Source: Alistipes sp. UBA936 (GTDB taxonomy: Bacteria; Bacteroidota; Bacteroidia; Bacteroidales; Rikenellaceae). Taken from it: a stretch of DNA of 23,154 nucleotides. Position 1 is the first letter of the stretch, and each line of letters begins with the position of its first letter. The position numbers and the translations under genes were made by a program. Under the pieces are notes generated by a model, which had not been told where the DNA came from, did not search any database, and saw only the letters and a program-made list of their open reading frames with translations. Shown here one piece after another: positions 1 to 8,176 of this stretch. The stretch is from contig DBDI01000007.1 in NCBI GenBank assembly GCA_002293505.1, forward strand, positions 1 to 23,154. The letters run 5' to 3'.

Positions 1-156
1 TACCCGGTTAAGTGCCGCGCCCACAAAAACGGCTTAACTTCCGATTGGACAACGGTTTACCTCTACGTCGCCAACCAACTCCCTCAACCCTACAACTCTC
101 CGCTGGAGGAACCGGAACCCGAAACCGAGGATGCCGCGACAGTCGCCGAGAGTTAG
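1..156 (+). CDS. C-terminal end of an unknown protein (partial)
   Basis: Frame 1 is open from the left edge to a TAG at 154-156, giving 51 residues. The segment begins YPVKCRAHKNGLTSDWTTVY and has the alternating hydrophobic pattern and 'NG-TSDW' turn often seen in the last strands of fibronectin type III-like beta-sandwiches. It is followed by an acidic, Pro/Glu-rich tail (PLEEPEPETEDAATVAES). The start lies outside the window, so no function can be assigned. Its stop overlaps the stop of the - strand ORF at 153-377 by a few bases (convergent genes). The natural composition argues that the frame is real, but 51 residues is little evidence. Confidence 0.5.
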   Translation, partial: YPVKCRAHKNGLTSDWTTVYLYVANQLPQPYNSPLEEPEPETEDAATVAES

Positions 157-377
157 TTGATCCGATGGCGGTCGTAGCCCGTTTCGTTGTACATCTCGTG
201 GGAGTAGGCGTGGGCGCTGTCGGAGTTTTCGAGAAAATCGCTCTCCTCGTCGTCCAACGGAACCTCCGAATCCAAAATGTTCTCCTCCCACTGGTTCTCG
301 TCGTTGAGGCCGTTGGCGTAGTCGTTGTTGTAGGTCGAGGAGCTATACCTGTCGAAATAACCGTCTGCAAGTGTCAT
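153..377 (-). CDS. small acidic hypothetical protein
   Basis: A 74-residue ORF starting at ATG 377-375 and ending with TAA at 155-153. The product is strongly acidic and rich in Asp, Glu, Asn, Ser and Tyr, for example NDENQWEENILDSEVPLDDE at about residues 25-44. It has no signal peptide, membrane segment or cysteine. I do not recognise a family. It is favoured over the overlapping + strand frame (12-413) and the other - strand frames because those read as Arg/Pro/Val-rich shadow translations. It is divergent from tatA and shares the 72-base gap with it; no clear promoter of its own is visible. It may be a small soluble accessory protein or a spurious ORF. Confidence 0.45.
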   Translation of the reverse strand: MTLADGYFDRYSSSTYNNDYANGLNDENQWEENILDSEVPLDDEESDFLENSDSAHAYSHEMYNETGYDRHRIN

Positions 378-395
378 AATCCAAAAATTTATTCG

Positions 396-404
396 TTACT
401 TTGC
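396..404 (+). promoter_or_regulatory. probable -7 element for tatAC
   Basis: TTACTTTGC is one base off the Bacteroidetes -7 consensus TAnnTTTGC and lies 45 bases before the tatA start. No TTG is visible at the expected -33 spacing. It is the only good candidate promoter in the gap before tatA. Confidence 0.55.
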
Positions 405-449
405 AGAGATTAATTCCAAAAACGGTGCCAAACTAAAACAAACAATACT

Positions 450-653
450 ATGTCGATCTTTACTGTAATGGGGATAATGGGGCCGTGGCAGATCGTGGTG
501 ATCGTGCTGCTGATCGTGCTACTGTTCGGTGCAAAGCGCATCCCCGAACTGATGAAAGGCGCCGGCCGAGGTGTCAAAGAGTTCAAGGACGCAATCAATA
601 AGGACTACACTGAGCCCGACAAAAAGCCCGAACCCCCCAAAGTAGAAGAGTAG
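450..653 (+). CDS. tatA: Sec-independent protein translocase subunit TatA
   Basis: A 67-residue TatA/E-type protein that would form the protein-conducting oligomer of the twin-arginine translocase in the inner membrane. A short N-terminus (MSIFTVMGIMGPWQ) leads into one membrane helix (about residues 11-27, IVVIVLLIVLLF). The family-typical FGAKRIPELMKGAGRGVKEFK hinge and amphipathic helix follow, then a charged Pro/Lys/Glu tail. Length is normal for a minimal TatA. The Phe-Gly hinge after the membrane helix is conserved. The stop is four bases before the tatC start, so the two form an operon. There is no separate tatB in the window, which is usual for Bacteroidetes, where one TatA-type protein may serve both roles. 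Confidence 0.93.
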   Translation: MSIFTVMGIMGPWQIVVIVLLIVLLFGAKRIPELMKGAGRGVKEFKDAINKDYTEPDKKPEPPKVEE

Positions 654-657
654 TCGG

Positions 658-1530
658 ATGTCTTCGGACGAGAAGGAGAAGTCCTCGGACGAGATGACCT
701 TTTGGGAGCACCTCGACGACCTGCGGCCACACCTGGTTCGCGGGGCGGGAGCGTTGTTCGTTATCGCGATCGTGGCTTTCGTCTTCAAGGGGTTCATCAT
801 CGACACGCTGCTGTTCGCGCCATCCACACCCGAGTTTCCGACGAACCGTTGGTTGTGCGAGATGGGTGGACGACTGAATGAGTTTGTCGGCTGGTTGGGC
901 GGGTTGTTCGGGGCGGAGTGGAGTAGCGATCCCGAGGTGTTGTGCATCAACCGGGGGGCGGTCACGATCGTCAACACGAAGCTCGTCGGGCAGTTCAACC
1001 TCCACATCAAGGTCGCGATGGCGACGGGGCTGGCGTTGGGGATTCCGTATTTTCTGTGGGAGATATGGCAGTTCGTCCGGCCGGCGCTGTTGCCCGAAGA
1101 GCGGCGCGGAACACGGCTTTTCGTGTTGTGGGTGTCGCTGTGCTTTTTTGTGGGCGCACTGTTCGGTTACTTCGTCATCACGCCGCTGTCGCTCCACTTT
1201 TTTCTCAACTACGCCGCCTCGGAGAGCATCACCAACCTGATAGACATCAACTCGTACTTCTCGCAGGTGATAGGCATCCCCTTGGGCACGGGGCTGATCT
1301 TCCAGTTGCCGTTGCTGGTCTACTTCCTGACCCGTATCGGTCTGGTTTCGCCCGAGTTTCTGCGCCGTTACCGCCGCCACGCCATCGTGCTGCTGGCCTG
1401 CATCGCCGCCATCATCACTCCCCCCGACCTGTTCAGTATGGTGTTGGTTATGTTTCCGCTGTGGGGTTTGTATGAGTTCAGCGTCGCTCTGTCGGCCCGG
1501 ACTCAGAAAAAATACTCTCCGGCGGATTGA
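658..1530 (+). CDS. tatC: Sec-independent protein translocase subunit TatC
   Basis: A 290-residue polytopic TatC, the receptor that recognises twin-arginine signal peptides. The N-terminus has the cytoplasmic motif FWEHLDDLRPHLVRG (about 15-29), equivalent to the conserved 'HLxELR' region. Six hydrophobic segments follow, with family motifs FLWEIWQFVRPALLPEERR and AIITPPDLFSM near the C-terminus. The first periplasmic loop (about 53-115) is extended compared with E. coli TatC and carries two cysteines (C67 and C96) that could form a disulfide; a similar extension is, from memory, common in Bacteroidetes. The end of the gene overlaps the upstream promoter element of the tRNA-Ser gene. Confidence 0.95.
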   Translation: MSSDEKEKSSDEMTFWEHLDDLRPHLVRGAGALFVIAIVAFVFKGFIIDTLLFAPSTPEFPTNRWLCEMGGRLNEFVGWLGGLFGAEWSSDPEVLCINRGAVTIVNTKLVGQFNLHIKVAMATGLALGIPYFLWEIWQFVRPALLPEERRGTRLFVLWVSLCFFVGALFGYFVITPLSLHFFLNYAASESITNLIDINSYFSQVIGIPLGTGLIFQLPLLVYFLTRIGLVSPEFLRRYRRHAIVLLACIAAIITPPDLFSMVLVMFPLWGLYEFSVALSARTQKKYSPAD

Positions 1531-1557
1531 CGGGTGTGGAAATTTTGTTACCTTTGC
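1527..1557 (+). promoter_or_regulatory. tRNA-Ser promoter (TTG-N19-TAnnTTTGC)
   Basis: TTG at 1527-1529 is followed after 19 bases by TACCTTTGC at 1549-1557. This is a near-perfect Bacteroidetes sigma-ABfr-type promoter. The -33 part sits on the last bases of tatC. Transcription would start about 1562, just ahead of the mature tRNA 5' end at 1570, and could continue into the regulator gene at 1660. Confidence 0.8.
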
Positions 1558-1569
1558 GGTCTGATTCTC

Positions 1570-1656
1570 GGAGAGATGCCGGAGTGGTCGATCGGGGCGG
1601 TCTCGAAAACCGTTGTACCCTCGCGGGTACCCAGGGTTCGAATCCCTGTCTCTCCG
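1570..1656 (+). tRNA. tRNA-Ser (anticodon CGA)
   Basis: An 87-base class II tRNA. The acceptor stem GGAGAGA (1570-1576) pairs perfectly with TCTCTCC (1649-1655), with discriminator G at 1656. The anticodon stem GCGGT (1597-1601) pairs with ACCGT, and loop CTCGAAA (1602-1608) gives anticodon CGA at 1604-1606, reading UCG serine codons. A long variable arm (about 1614-1638) is present, as expected for serine. The T arm is CAGGG-TTCGAAT-CCCTG. CCA is not encoded. The start codon of the next gene lies at 1660. Confidence 0.96.
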
Positions 1657-1659
1657 CTG

Positions 1660-3237
1660 ATGAAATCGTTTCTTAGTTTGCTTTTGGTGGCGGCCTGCGG
1701 GCTGTTGGTGTGCTGCTCTCGACCGACGAGCTCGGGTAGCGGGAGCGAAGCATTGCTGGAAGTACTCGACAGCGAACTGGCCCAGAGCGAAAAGTATGTC
1801 GACCAGCGGCGCGAACGGATCCAACTACTGCAAGATATGCGGGGGCGGTTGGATATGACCCCCGGGCAGCTGTTCGAGATCAACGACAGGCTGTGCGACG
1901 AGTATCTCTCTTTCCAGTTCGACAGCGTGCAATACTACCTGAACGCAAACCTGCGACTGGCCCACCAGCTTGGCGATCGCGCCCGCCGGACAGAGACCTT
2001 CGTGAGACTGGGGATGCTCTACACCACGGCGGGGATGTATCTGGAGGCTCGGGAGGTGTTGGCGCCGTTGGATACCCTGTCGATGAGTCCGGCACAACTG
2101 GTCGAATACCACGCAACCCAGCAGCGATTCTACCGCGAATTCAAAGAATATTCCGTTCATCCCGATATGGCGCGCGACGCAATCGCCCGACAGCAGTACT
2201 ACCGTGCCCGGCTGTTCGAAGCCTACCCGCCCGACTCTCAGGAGTACCTTTCGTTGGCGGTCGAGACGGCGATGGACCGCGGAGAGATGACCTTGGCCGA
2301 CTCCGTGAACCACATTCTGTTGGAGCGCCACTCGCCCTCGTCTCACTCCTACGCGATGCACGCATACAATCAGGCGTTGATAAGTTACGCTCTCGGGCGG
2401 GGAGATTTTTGCGACTGGTATATTCACTCGGCGATCGCGGACGTGCGTAGTGCAACGAAGGACAATGCGTCGTTGGCTTCTCTGGCACGCCAGCTGTTCG
2501 TCGACGAGCGCGACCTCAACCGCGCCTTCAACTACGTTCGTGTGTCGATGGACGACGCGATTTTCTACAACGCCAAACTGCGCCCGTGGCAGATAGCCCA
2601 GTTTATGCCCCTCATTGAGCAGACCTACTTTCGCCGCGCGCTGGCTGCACGCCGTACGCAGTGGATCCTCTCCGGGGTGATCCTTCTTTTCGCCGGTTAT
2701 GCACTTGTGTTGTTTTGGCGCGCGCGGCGTTACGCCACCGAGATTAGCCGTAAGAACGAGGAGCTCCGTCGACTGGGGGTCTCCGTGGCCGAGGCCAACG
2801 CCGTCAAGGAGCAGTACATCGCCCTGTTGTTGGGTATGTGCTCGGAGTACATCGAGAAGATGCTCCGTATGCAGCGGCGCTTCGGCCGAAGGATCGACGA
2901 GGCGGCTCTGATAGATGTCGAGATGAGGGATTTCTACAATATGTTCGACGGGGCGTTCCTGCGCCTCTACCCCGATTTCGTCGAGGAGTTCAACTCGCTG
3001 CTTCATCCCGAGGAACGAATCGAACCCCCGTCGGGCGAGATGCTTACCACGGAACTTCGTATCTTTGCCCTGATCCGCCTCGGGATCGACGACTCGTCCC
3101 AGATCGCGGCCCTGTTGCGCTATTCGGTCAATACGATCTATAACTACCGCGCCAAGGTGAAGAACCGCGCACGGTGCGAGCGACAGGAGTTCGAGGATCG
3201 TATCAAGACAATCGGCTCTTTCAAGTCCACTTTTTGA
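1660..3237 (+). CDS. DUF6377-type membrane-bound HTH regulator
   Basis: A 525-residue protein with an N-terminal signal or anchor sequence (about 1-20, ending LLVCCS) and a helical TPR-like periplasmic region (about 30-320). One membrane helix (about 334-352, WILSGVILLFAGYALVLFW) and a coiled coil follow. The C-terminal helix-turn-helix (about 463-505) contains LIRLGIDDSSQIAALLRYS and VNTIYNYRAKVKNR. This layout matches DUF6377-type Bacteroidetes regulators, often placed beside susC/susD, which are thought to sense glycan fragments in the periplasm and act on DNA inside the cell. The start at 1660 is chosen because upstream in-frame sequence is tRNA and because the signal sequence begins there. 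The start codon is only three bases after the tRNA, with no room for a separate leader. It probably controls the susCD operon downstream. Confidence 0.85.
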   Translation: MKSFLSLLLVAACGLLVCCSRPTSSGSGSEALLEVLDSELAQSEKYVDQRRERIQLLQDMRGRLDMTPGQLFEINDRLCDEYLSFQFDSVQYYLNANLRLAHQLGDRARRTETFVRLGMLYTTAGMYLEAREVLAPLDTLSMSPAQLVEYHATQQRFYREFKEYSVHPDMARDAIARQQYYRARLFEAYPPDSQEYLSLAVETAMDRGEMTLADSVNHILLERHSPSSHSYAMHAYNQALISYALGRGDFCDWYIHSAIADVRSATKDNASLASLARQLFVDERDLNRAFNYVRVSMDDAIFYNAKLRPWQIAQFMPLIEQTYFRRALAARRTQWILSGVILLFAGYALVLFWRARRYATEISRKNEELRRLGVSVAEANAVKEQYIALLLGMCSEYIEKMLRMQRRFGRRIDEAALIDVEMRDFYNMFDGAFLRLYPDFVEEFNSLLHPEERIEPPSGEMLTTELRIFALIRLGIDDSSQIAALLRYSVNTIYNYRAKVKNRARCERQEFEDRIKTIGSFKSTF

Positions 3238-3240
3238 CTC

Positions 3241-3296
3241 CCGTCCGCCGCAGGTAATCACCTGCATCACAGTCATATCACCACTACAGGCGACGG
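3241..3296 (+). other. inverted-repeat structure after the regulator gene
   Basis: CCGTC (3241-3245) and GCC (3247-3249) pair with GGC (3289-3291) and GACGG (3292-3296). Immediately inside lies a hairpin, GCAGGT-AATC-ACCTGC (3250-3265). It starts three bases after the regulator stop and is followed by an A-tract rather than a T-tract, so it is not a standard intrinsic terminator. It could stabilise the mRNA 3' end or be a protein-binding element. Confidence 0.35.
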
Positions 3297-3347
3297 AAAA
3301 AATCCACCACGGCCATCACCACCCGCAGCACGAAGCGAAGTTATTGC

Positions 3348-3355
3348 TAACTTTG
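3348..3355 (+). promoter_or_regulatory. -7 element of the susC promoter
   Basis: TAACTTTG matches the TAnnTTTG consensus and lies 43 bases before the susC start. No TTG is seen at the usual upstream spacing, which fits a promoter that needs an activator, as expected for a regulated glycan locus. Confidence 0.7.
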
Positions 3356-3398
3356 TTTTAAGCCTAAAAAAGTAACTCCGAATATTAACCTAAAACAG

Positions 3399-6300
3399 AT
3401 GGCCTGTATGAAAAATTTAAACATCAAGATGGCCCTGACACTGCTTTTGTGCGTTGCCGGTTTTTCGGCATTTGCGCAGACCACGGTGCGGGGCAGGGTG
3501 ACCGGTAGCGAGGGCGAGCCTCTCTACGGAGCCACGGTAATCGTGGAGGGCACATCCACGGTCGCGGTGACCGACTCCGACGGACGTTATACCGTCGAGG
3601 TGCGCGGCCCGGGCGACGTGCTGAACTTCTCTTATGTGGGTGCCGAGCCGCAAAGCATTGTGGTCGGTGGGCGCTCCGTGATCGACGTTGCGATGGAGGA
3701 CGATCAGTGGATCGACCCCGTTGTGGTGATCGGTTACGGCCAGCAGCGCAAAAGCGTTGTCACGGCGGCGATCTCCTCGGTGAGCGACGCGGTTCTCGAA
3801 CGTGCAACTCCCATCCGTCTGGACGACGCCCTGAAGGGACTCACGGCGGGTGTGATGGTGACCTCCGAGTCGGGACAGCCCGGCGCCGGGTCGCAGGTGC
3901 GGATCCGCGGGATGGGTACGATTAACGAAAACAAACCGCTCTACGTCGTGGACGGTATGCCGATGACCGACGGGATCGACTACCTCGCTCCGGCCGACAT
4001 CGAACGTATCGACATCCTCAAGGATGCTGCCTCGGCGGCGGTGTACGGAACGCGCGGTGCGAACGGGGTAATCCTCGTCACGACCAAGAGTGGTGCCACG
4101 TCCGATCGCGTGCGGGTTACTTACGACTTCCAGTACGGTCTCCAGAATCCGTGGCGCCACCTCGATGTGCTGAATGCGACGGAGTACGCCGTGATTATGA
4201 ACGACCGCTCGCTCAACGGCGGCGGCGGAATCGTCTATCCCGACCCCTACTCGATGGGCAAGGGAACCGACTGGCAGAAGGAGGTCTTCAACAAGAACGC
4301 CCCCGTTTTGAGTCACCAGCTTTCGGTGAGCGGCAAGTCGGGGCGCAATACCTATTATATATCGGCCTCATACCTGAGCGAAGATGGAACCATCGGCGGC
4401 AACTTCGACCGCTCGAACTACAAGCGCTTCACCGTCCGTTTGAACGATACCTACTCGCTGATGGACAAATCGAACGAGCGCAACTGGCTCAACAAACTCG
4501 ACCTGACGACCAACACCTCCTACTCGCGTACGCTCCAACGGCGCATCGAGCCCAACAGCCACTTCGGTTCGGTGCTCGGTTCGGCGGTCTATATGTCTCC
4601 CCTGATCGACGTCTACACCACCGACGAGATGGAGGCAACCTACCGCGAGCTTCATCCGGGATACAACTTCGTACGCGACCGCCACAACGGCCGCCTCTTC
4701 ACACTACCCAGTGCGATAGGTTCCTACGGCGAAATGTACAACCCCGTGGCGTATCTCAATATGGATGGTACGAAGTACAACTACCACCGATTCGTGTCGA
4801 ACTTCGATGCCACGCTGGGTATCTGGGACGGACTGTCGTTCAAGAGTTCGTTCGGCGTCGATATGCGCTTCAACGGCGAGGACGGCTGGACGCCGATCTA
4901 CTACCTGAACGGAAACAACAGCGCACTCTTCTCGTCGGTCTACTCCGATGCATCCTCCTTGCTGACGTGGCAGGTGGAGAACGTGCTCTCGTACGACAAG
5001 GTGTTCGCCGAAAAGCACAGCGTGAACGTGCTCCTCGGTCAGTCGGCCCTCGAAACCACCGGCCGGAACCTCCGTGGCTCGAATCGCGATATGATCGAAG
5101 AGGATCCCGATCGCGCAAATCTGGGCTTCACGACGGGCGATATGAGCAAACAATCCGCCTCGGGTGGTTTGTGGGACGACTACCGTCTGGCGTCGTTGTT
5201 CGCCCGAGCGTCATACAGCTACGACGACAGGTATATGATCCAGGGAACGGTTCGTCGCGACGGTTCTTCGCGCTTCGGCCCCGACAACCGCTTCGCCATA
5301 TTCCCGTCGGTGTCGGCGGGTTGGAACATCCGTAACGAAGCATTTATGGAGGATCGCGCACCGTGGCTCTCCAACCTTAAACTCCGCGCATCGTGGGGCA
5401 AGAACGGTAACGACCAGAGCGTCGGCGCCTTCGCCTACATCGCCCTCACCCAGACCGGCAACGATTACATTCTGGGCAGCGGCCCCAATGGAACCGAGTA
5501 CATTGCCAACGGAACCAAGAGTAGCGGAGTGGCAAACCCGGGTCTGAAGTGGGAAGAGAGCGTGCAGACCGACGTGGGTATCGACGCGGGGTTCCTCAAC
5601 GGAGCCCTGAACGTCGCGCTGGACTACTACAAGAAACGCACCGAGGGGATGATCATCGAGATGCCGATCCCGGCCTACGTCGGTGACAACCGTCCGATGG
5701 GTAACGTGGGTACGATGGACAACAGCGGCTTCGAGTTCGAGGTTAACTACCGCCACCACGTGGGTGCGTTCAACTTCTGGGCCGGAGGTAACCTCACCTA
5801 CCTGAAAAACAAACTGGTCAACCTCGGTAACGACGAAGGATTCCAGATGTACGACAGTTTCCGTAACTACGAGATCACCCGCGGCGAAAACGGCCAACCG
5901 TTCCCATTCTTCTACGGCTACAAGACCGACGGCATCTTCCAGAATGTGGATGAGCTCGACGATCACAGCTGGACAGGACCGGATAAGGACGGAAAGATAG
6001 TCACCAAACGCATCCAGCCCGACGCTGCTCCGGGCGACGTGCGCTTCGTGGACCGGGATGGCGACGGTGAGATCACCGAGAACGACCGTACCAAGATCGG
6101 TAAGGGTTCGCCCGACTGGGTGTTCGGCTTCAATGCCGGGTTCGACTGGAAGGGAATAGATTTCAGTATGATCTGGCAGGGAGTCGCCGGAGCCGATGTG
6201 TTCGACGCAACGTGGCACCCGGGAACCGCCCCGACAGGCAACCTCCCGCGCTGGGCACTCGACCGCTGGACGGGCCCGGGCTCCTCGAACAAGATTCCGC

Positions 6301-6611
6301 GATTCACCTCCGAGGGTGCCGCAACGACCGATAACTGGTTAGCATCCGACCTCTATGTGAAGGACGGCAGCTATCTGCGCCTCAAGAACATCACCCTCGG
6401 CTACACTCTTCCCGAGAGGTGGACCTCGAAGGCGTTCGTGTCGCGACTGAGAGTCTACGTCACTGCGACCAACCTGCTCACCTTCACCAAGTATGACGGC
6501 TTCGATCCCGAAATCTCGTCAGGATCGGTGGATAACGTCTCGCTGGGTCTGGACAAGGGAGTCTATCCTCAATCGCGCGTCTTCTACTTCGGCGTCAACC
6601 TGAATTTCTAA
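3399..6611 (+). CDS. SusC/RagA family TonB-dependent outer-membrane transporter
   Basis: A 1070-residue SusC-like transporter that would import oligosaccharides across the outer membrane, powered by TonB. A signal peptide (about 1-27, ending FSAFAQ) is followed by a carboxypeptidase-regulatory-like beta-sandwich (about 28-105; TVRGRVTGSEGEPLYGATV). Next come a TonB-box-like segment (about 107-115, VVVIGYGQ), the plug domain (about 120-235; VRIRGMGTINENKPLYVVDG, ILKDAASAAVYGTRGANGV) and a long beta-barrel ending in an aromatic residue (FYFGVNLNF). A second in-frame ATG at 3408 is an equally plausible start. The susD gene follows 20 bases later. Substrate is not readable from SusC itself; the neighbouring GH16 suggests beta-glucan. 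Confidence 0.95.
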   Translation: MACMKNLNIKMALTLLLCVAGFSAFAQTTVRGRVTGSEGEPLYGATVIVEGTSTVAVTDSDGRYTVEVRGPGDVLNFSYVGAEPQSIVVGGRSVIDVAMEDDQWIDPVVVIGYGQQRKSVVTAAISSVSDAVLERATPIRLDDALKGLTAGVMVTSESGQPGAGSQVRIRGMGTINENKPLYVVDGMPMTDGIDYLAPADIERIDILKDAASAAVYGTRGANGVILVTTKSGATSDRVRVTYDFQYGLQNPWRHLDVLNATEYAVIMNDRSLNGGGGIVYPDPYSMGKGTDWQKEVFNKNAPVLSHQLSVSGKSGRNTYYISASYLSEDGTIGGNFDRSNYKRFTVRLNDTYSLMDKSNERNWLNKLDLTTNTSYSRTLQRRIEPNSHFGSVLGSAVYMSPLIDVYTTDEMEATYRELHPGYNFVRDRHNGRLFTLPSAIGSYGEMYNPVAYLNMDGTKYNYHRFVSNFDATLGIWDGLSFKSSFGVDMRFNGEDGWTPIYYLNGNNSALFSSVYSDASSLLTWQVENVLSYDKVFAEKHSVNVLLGQSALETTGRNLRGSNRDMIEEDPDRANLGFTTGDMSKQSASGGLWDDYRLASLFARASYSYDDRYMIQGTVRRDGSSRFGPDNRFAIFPSVSAGWNIRNEAFMEDRAPWLSNLKLRASWGKNGNDQSVGAFAYIALTQTGNDYILGSGPNGTEYIANGTKSSGVANPGLKWEESVQTDVGIDAGFLNGALNVALDYYKKRTEGMIIEMPIPAYVGDNRPMGNVGTMDNSGFEFEVNYRHHVGAFNFWAGGNLTYLKNKLVNLGNDEGFQMYDSFRNYEITRGENGQPFPFFYGYKTDGIFQNVDELDDHSWTGPDKDGKIVTKRIQPDAAPGDVRFVDRDGDGEITENDRTKIGKGSPDWVFGFNAGFDWKGIDFSMIWQGVAGADVFDATWHPGTAPTGNLPRWALDRWTGPGSSNKIPRFTSEGAATTDNWLASDLYVKDGSYLRLKNITLGYTLPERWTSKAFVSRLRVYVTATNLLTFTKYDGFDPEISSGSVDNVSLGLDKGVYPQSRVFYFGVNLNF

Positions 6612-6631
6612 TCCTCTAAATACGAAATACT

Positions 6632-8161
6632 ATGAAGACAAAATATCTCATACTAACGGCGGCTCTGGCGCTTGCGGCGACCCTCTCCTCGTGTTCCGAG
6701 GATTGGTTGGCCGTCGAGTCGCACGACAGTCTCTCCATCGACGAGTACTACACCTCCGAGGCGCGTATCTACGAAGCCCTCATCGCGGCATACAGCCCGA
6801 TGCACTACTTCGACTTCAACGGTAGTCAGTACTGTTCGCTGCCCGTGATCTACGGTGTGATGGGCGACGACATCTACCCGGGAGGCGAATCCTCTACGGA
6901 CAATAACCACTTCCAACTCGCCTTCAACTACATCTCGCTGCCGACCGACACCCCCTCCGGTGCCTGGGAAGTGGCATACGAGGGGATCAATCGCTCAAAC
7001 GCCGTGTTCCAGTATATGCCCGGAGTGTTGAACATCTCCAATGCCAACAAGGAACTCTACCTGGCTGAGGCGGCGGTTCTGCGCACGTACTACTACAACG
7101 TGGTGTGGAAACTGTTCGGCAACGTTCCCTACTATGAGGTCAACCTCCAGCCTCCCTACATTCAGGCGCAAAACACAGCCAACGAGGTCTACGATCTGAT
7201 GATGGCCGCTCTGGAACCCGTCACGGAGAGCGACGTTCTTCCGATGAGAGTGGCCGACGCCGAGACAACCGGCCGTATCAGTTGGGCGATGGCCGCGATG
7301 CTCTACACCGAGATCGTGATGTATCAGAACGACGAGACGCGATTCGGCAAGGCACTCGGCTATATGAAGCGCATCATCGACAGCGGACAGTACGGTCTTT
7401 TGGCCGACTACGGCGAGATCTTCGAAGAGGCGGCCGAATGGAGCTCCGAGTCGATCTTCGAGGTCAACTATATGAGCGATGGCAGCATCCGCGCCTTCAC
7501 GGGTGGTGAAAAGCAGCCCGGCGGAACGATTTATCCCCACACCATCAGCCCCGACGGGTTGACCAACGGTGGCAAGTTCGGCCCGGGCGGCTGGGGCACA
7601 GGGCCCGTCACTCCGATGGCTGCGAATATGTTCCCCGCGGGCGACAAGCGTAAGGCCGCTTCGGTCTACGAACCGGAAGCCGAGGGTGCAAGCTTCAACC
7701 GGGAAGCGCGCTATCAGACCACCGGCTACTTCCTTGCCAAGTACATCTCGCGCTCCGATGGCCGTGTGGGTAACGCCGGTGCGGCAGAGTTCGGCAACAA
7801 CAACAACCTGCGAATCTATCGCTACTCCGAAACGCTGCTCAATGCCGCCGAGCTCATATTGCGTGGAGCAGGCACGGGCGATGCACAGGGATATCTGGAT
7901 CAGGTGCGTACGCGTGCCGGTCTGGCCTCGGTGCCCGTCTCGGAAGAGAGCCTTCTCGCCGAACGTCGCCTCGAATTTATGGGCGAGGGGAAACGCTACT
8001 GGGATCTGGTGCGCACCGGAATGGCAGCCACCGTCCTAACCCCCGGCAACGACACCGGCGGCTGGAGAAAAAACTCGTGGACTCCCTCCAAGAAGTATCT
8101 GCCCATACCTCAGTCCGAGATCGACGCGGCTAAGGGTACGCTCACTCAAAACCAATACTAA
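6632..8161 (+). CDS. SusD/RagB family surface glycan-binding lipoprotein
   Basis: A 509-residue SusD-like lipoprotein that would sit as a lid on the SusC barrel and bind the glycan. The signal peptide has lipobox LSSC with C21, followed by an acidic SEDWL start suited to surface export. The helical body carries typical signatures: EAAVLRTYYYNVVWKLFGNV (about 149-168), NLRIYRYSETLLNAAELILR, YLDQVRTRAGL, and RRLEFMGEGKRYWDLVRTG near the C-terminus. Length is normal for the family. It is co-transcribed with susC (20-base gap) and with the glycan-binding gene 15 bases downstream. Confidence 0.95.
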   Translation: MKTKYLILTAALALAATLSSCSEDWLAVESHDSLSIDEYYTSEARIYEALIAAYSPMHYFDFNGSQYCSLPVIYGVMGDDIYPGGESSTDNNHFQLAFNYISLPTDTPSGAWEVAYEGINRSNAVFQYMPGVLNISNANKELYLAEAAVLRTYYYNVVWKLFGNVPYYEVNLQPPYIQAQNTANEVYDLMMAALEPVTESDVLPMRVADAETTGRISWAMAAMLYTEIVMYQNDETRFGKALGYMKRIIDSGQYGLLADYGEIFEEAAEWSSESIFEVNYMSDGSIRAFTGGEKQPGGTIYPHTISPDGLTNGGKFGPGGWGTGPVTPMAANMFPAGDKRKAASVYEPEAEGASFNREARYQTTGYFLAKYISRSDGRVGNAGAAEFGNNNNLRIYRYSETLLNAAELILRGAGTGDAQGYLDQVRTRAGLASVPVSEESLLAERRLEFMGEGKRYWDLVRTGMAATVLTPGNDTGGWRKNSWTPSKKYLPIPQSEIDAAKGTLTQNQY

Positions 8162-8176
8162 GCACAGAGTACAGCT

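Noticed and set aside
1570..1656. tRNA-Ser as an attachment site of an integrated island carrying the glycan locus
   Set aside because: No repeat of the tRNA 3' end and no integrase, transposase or conjugation gene was seen anywhere in the window.
595..3276. Long - strand ORFs opposite tatC and the regulator (595-1824 and 1825-3276)
   Set aside because: They read as Arg/Gln/His-rich shadows of clear + strand genes with recognisable domains; one spans the tRNA gene. Long antisense ORFs are expected in GC-rich coding DNA.
3417..6218. Long - strand ORFs inside susC (3417-4316 and 5211-6218)
   Set aside because: Opposite an intact SusC with all expected motifs; the translations are His/Val/Arg-rich and lack family features or promoters.
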